From Chitinophagaceae bacterium (GTDB lineage: Bacteria; Bacteroidota; Bacteroidia; Chitinophagales; Chitinophagaceae), in contig JAACZX010000190.1 of the NCBI GenBank assembly GCA_009996555.1, forward strand, positions 1 to 5,213: DNA of 5,213 nucleotides. The letters run 5' to 3'. Position 1 is the stretch's first letter; every line of letters starts with the position of its first letter. The translations under genes and the position numbers were made by a program. Positions 5,193 to 5,213 of this stretch are shown in pieces. The notes under the pieces were generated by a model. It was not told where the DNA came from. It was given only the letters and a program-made list of their open reading frames with translations, and did not search any database.

Positions 5193-5213
5193 AGTTTACC
5201 TGGGGCAGACAAT

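Noticed and set aside
1..5213. Mobile element, CRISPR array, tRNA/rRNA or defence system
   Set aside because: No transposase, integrase, long inverted repeats, spacer-repeat pattern or RNA gene signature could be seen; almost all of the window is accounted for by conserved chromosomal genes.

Overview
The window looks like an ordinary chromosomal stretch from a Bacteroidota bacterium, probably of the Chitinophagaceae or a close family. The reasons are moderate GC, no Shine-Dalgarno sites in front of good starts, a secreted MORN-like/TonB-C-terminal-domain protein, an RsmE and a DnaB of Bacteroidota style, a promoter-like TAnnTTTG box, and degenerate 7-bp repeats between genes. The phylum call is fairly safe; the family call is inference.

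Layout. Positions 1-2084 hold three plus-strand genes: the 3' part of a TIGR01777-type NAD-dependent epimerase, a secreted protein with a TonB C-terminal domain, and, one base later, a small CoA-binding (Rossmann) protein. A 233-bp spacer (2085-2317) holds two short runs of degenerate heptamers, a weak promoter candidate and a 9-codon mini-ORF, but no convincing gene. A YkuK-type RNase H-like protein follows (2318-2791, plus). It faces two minus-strand genes across a 67-bp convergent gap: rsmE (16S rRNA m3U1498 methyltransferase, 2859-3575) and dnaB (replicative helicase, 3636-5192, complete). Only 21 bases are visible upstream of dnaB.

The 60 bp between dnaB and rsmE is the densest part of the window. 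The dnaB stop codon lies in a five-unit heptamer array. The other end of the array forms a full match to the Bacteroidota -7 promoter consensus. Immediately after that comes a strong intrinsic terminator whose T tract runs directly into the rsmE ATG. This suggests a compact terminator/promoter overlap separating dnaB from rsmE.

The genes are mainly housekeeping functions (replication, rRNA modification) with small conserved proteins of poorly known role. There is no sign of a mobile element, defence locus, CRISPR array or RNA gene, and I see no previously undescribed multi-gene system. The points most worth a second look are the dnaB-rsmE junction, the SSB-tip-like C-terminus of DnaB, the heptamer arrays, and a repeat-like near-palindrome used as coding sequence in rsmE.
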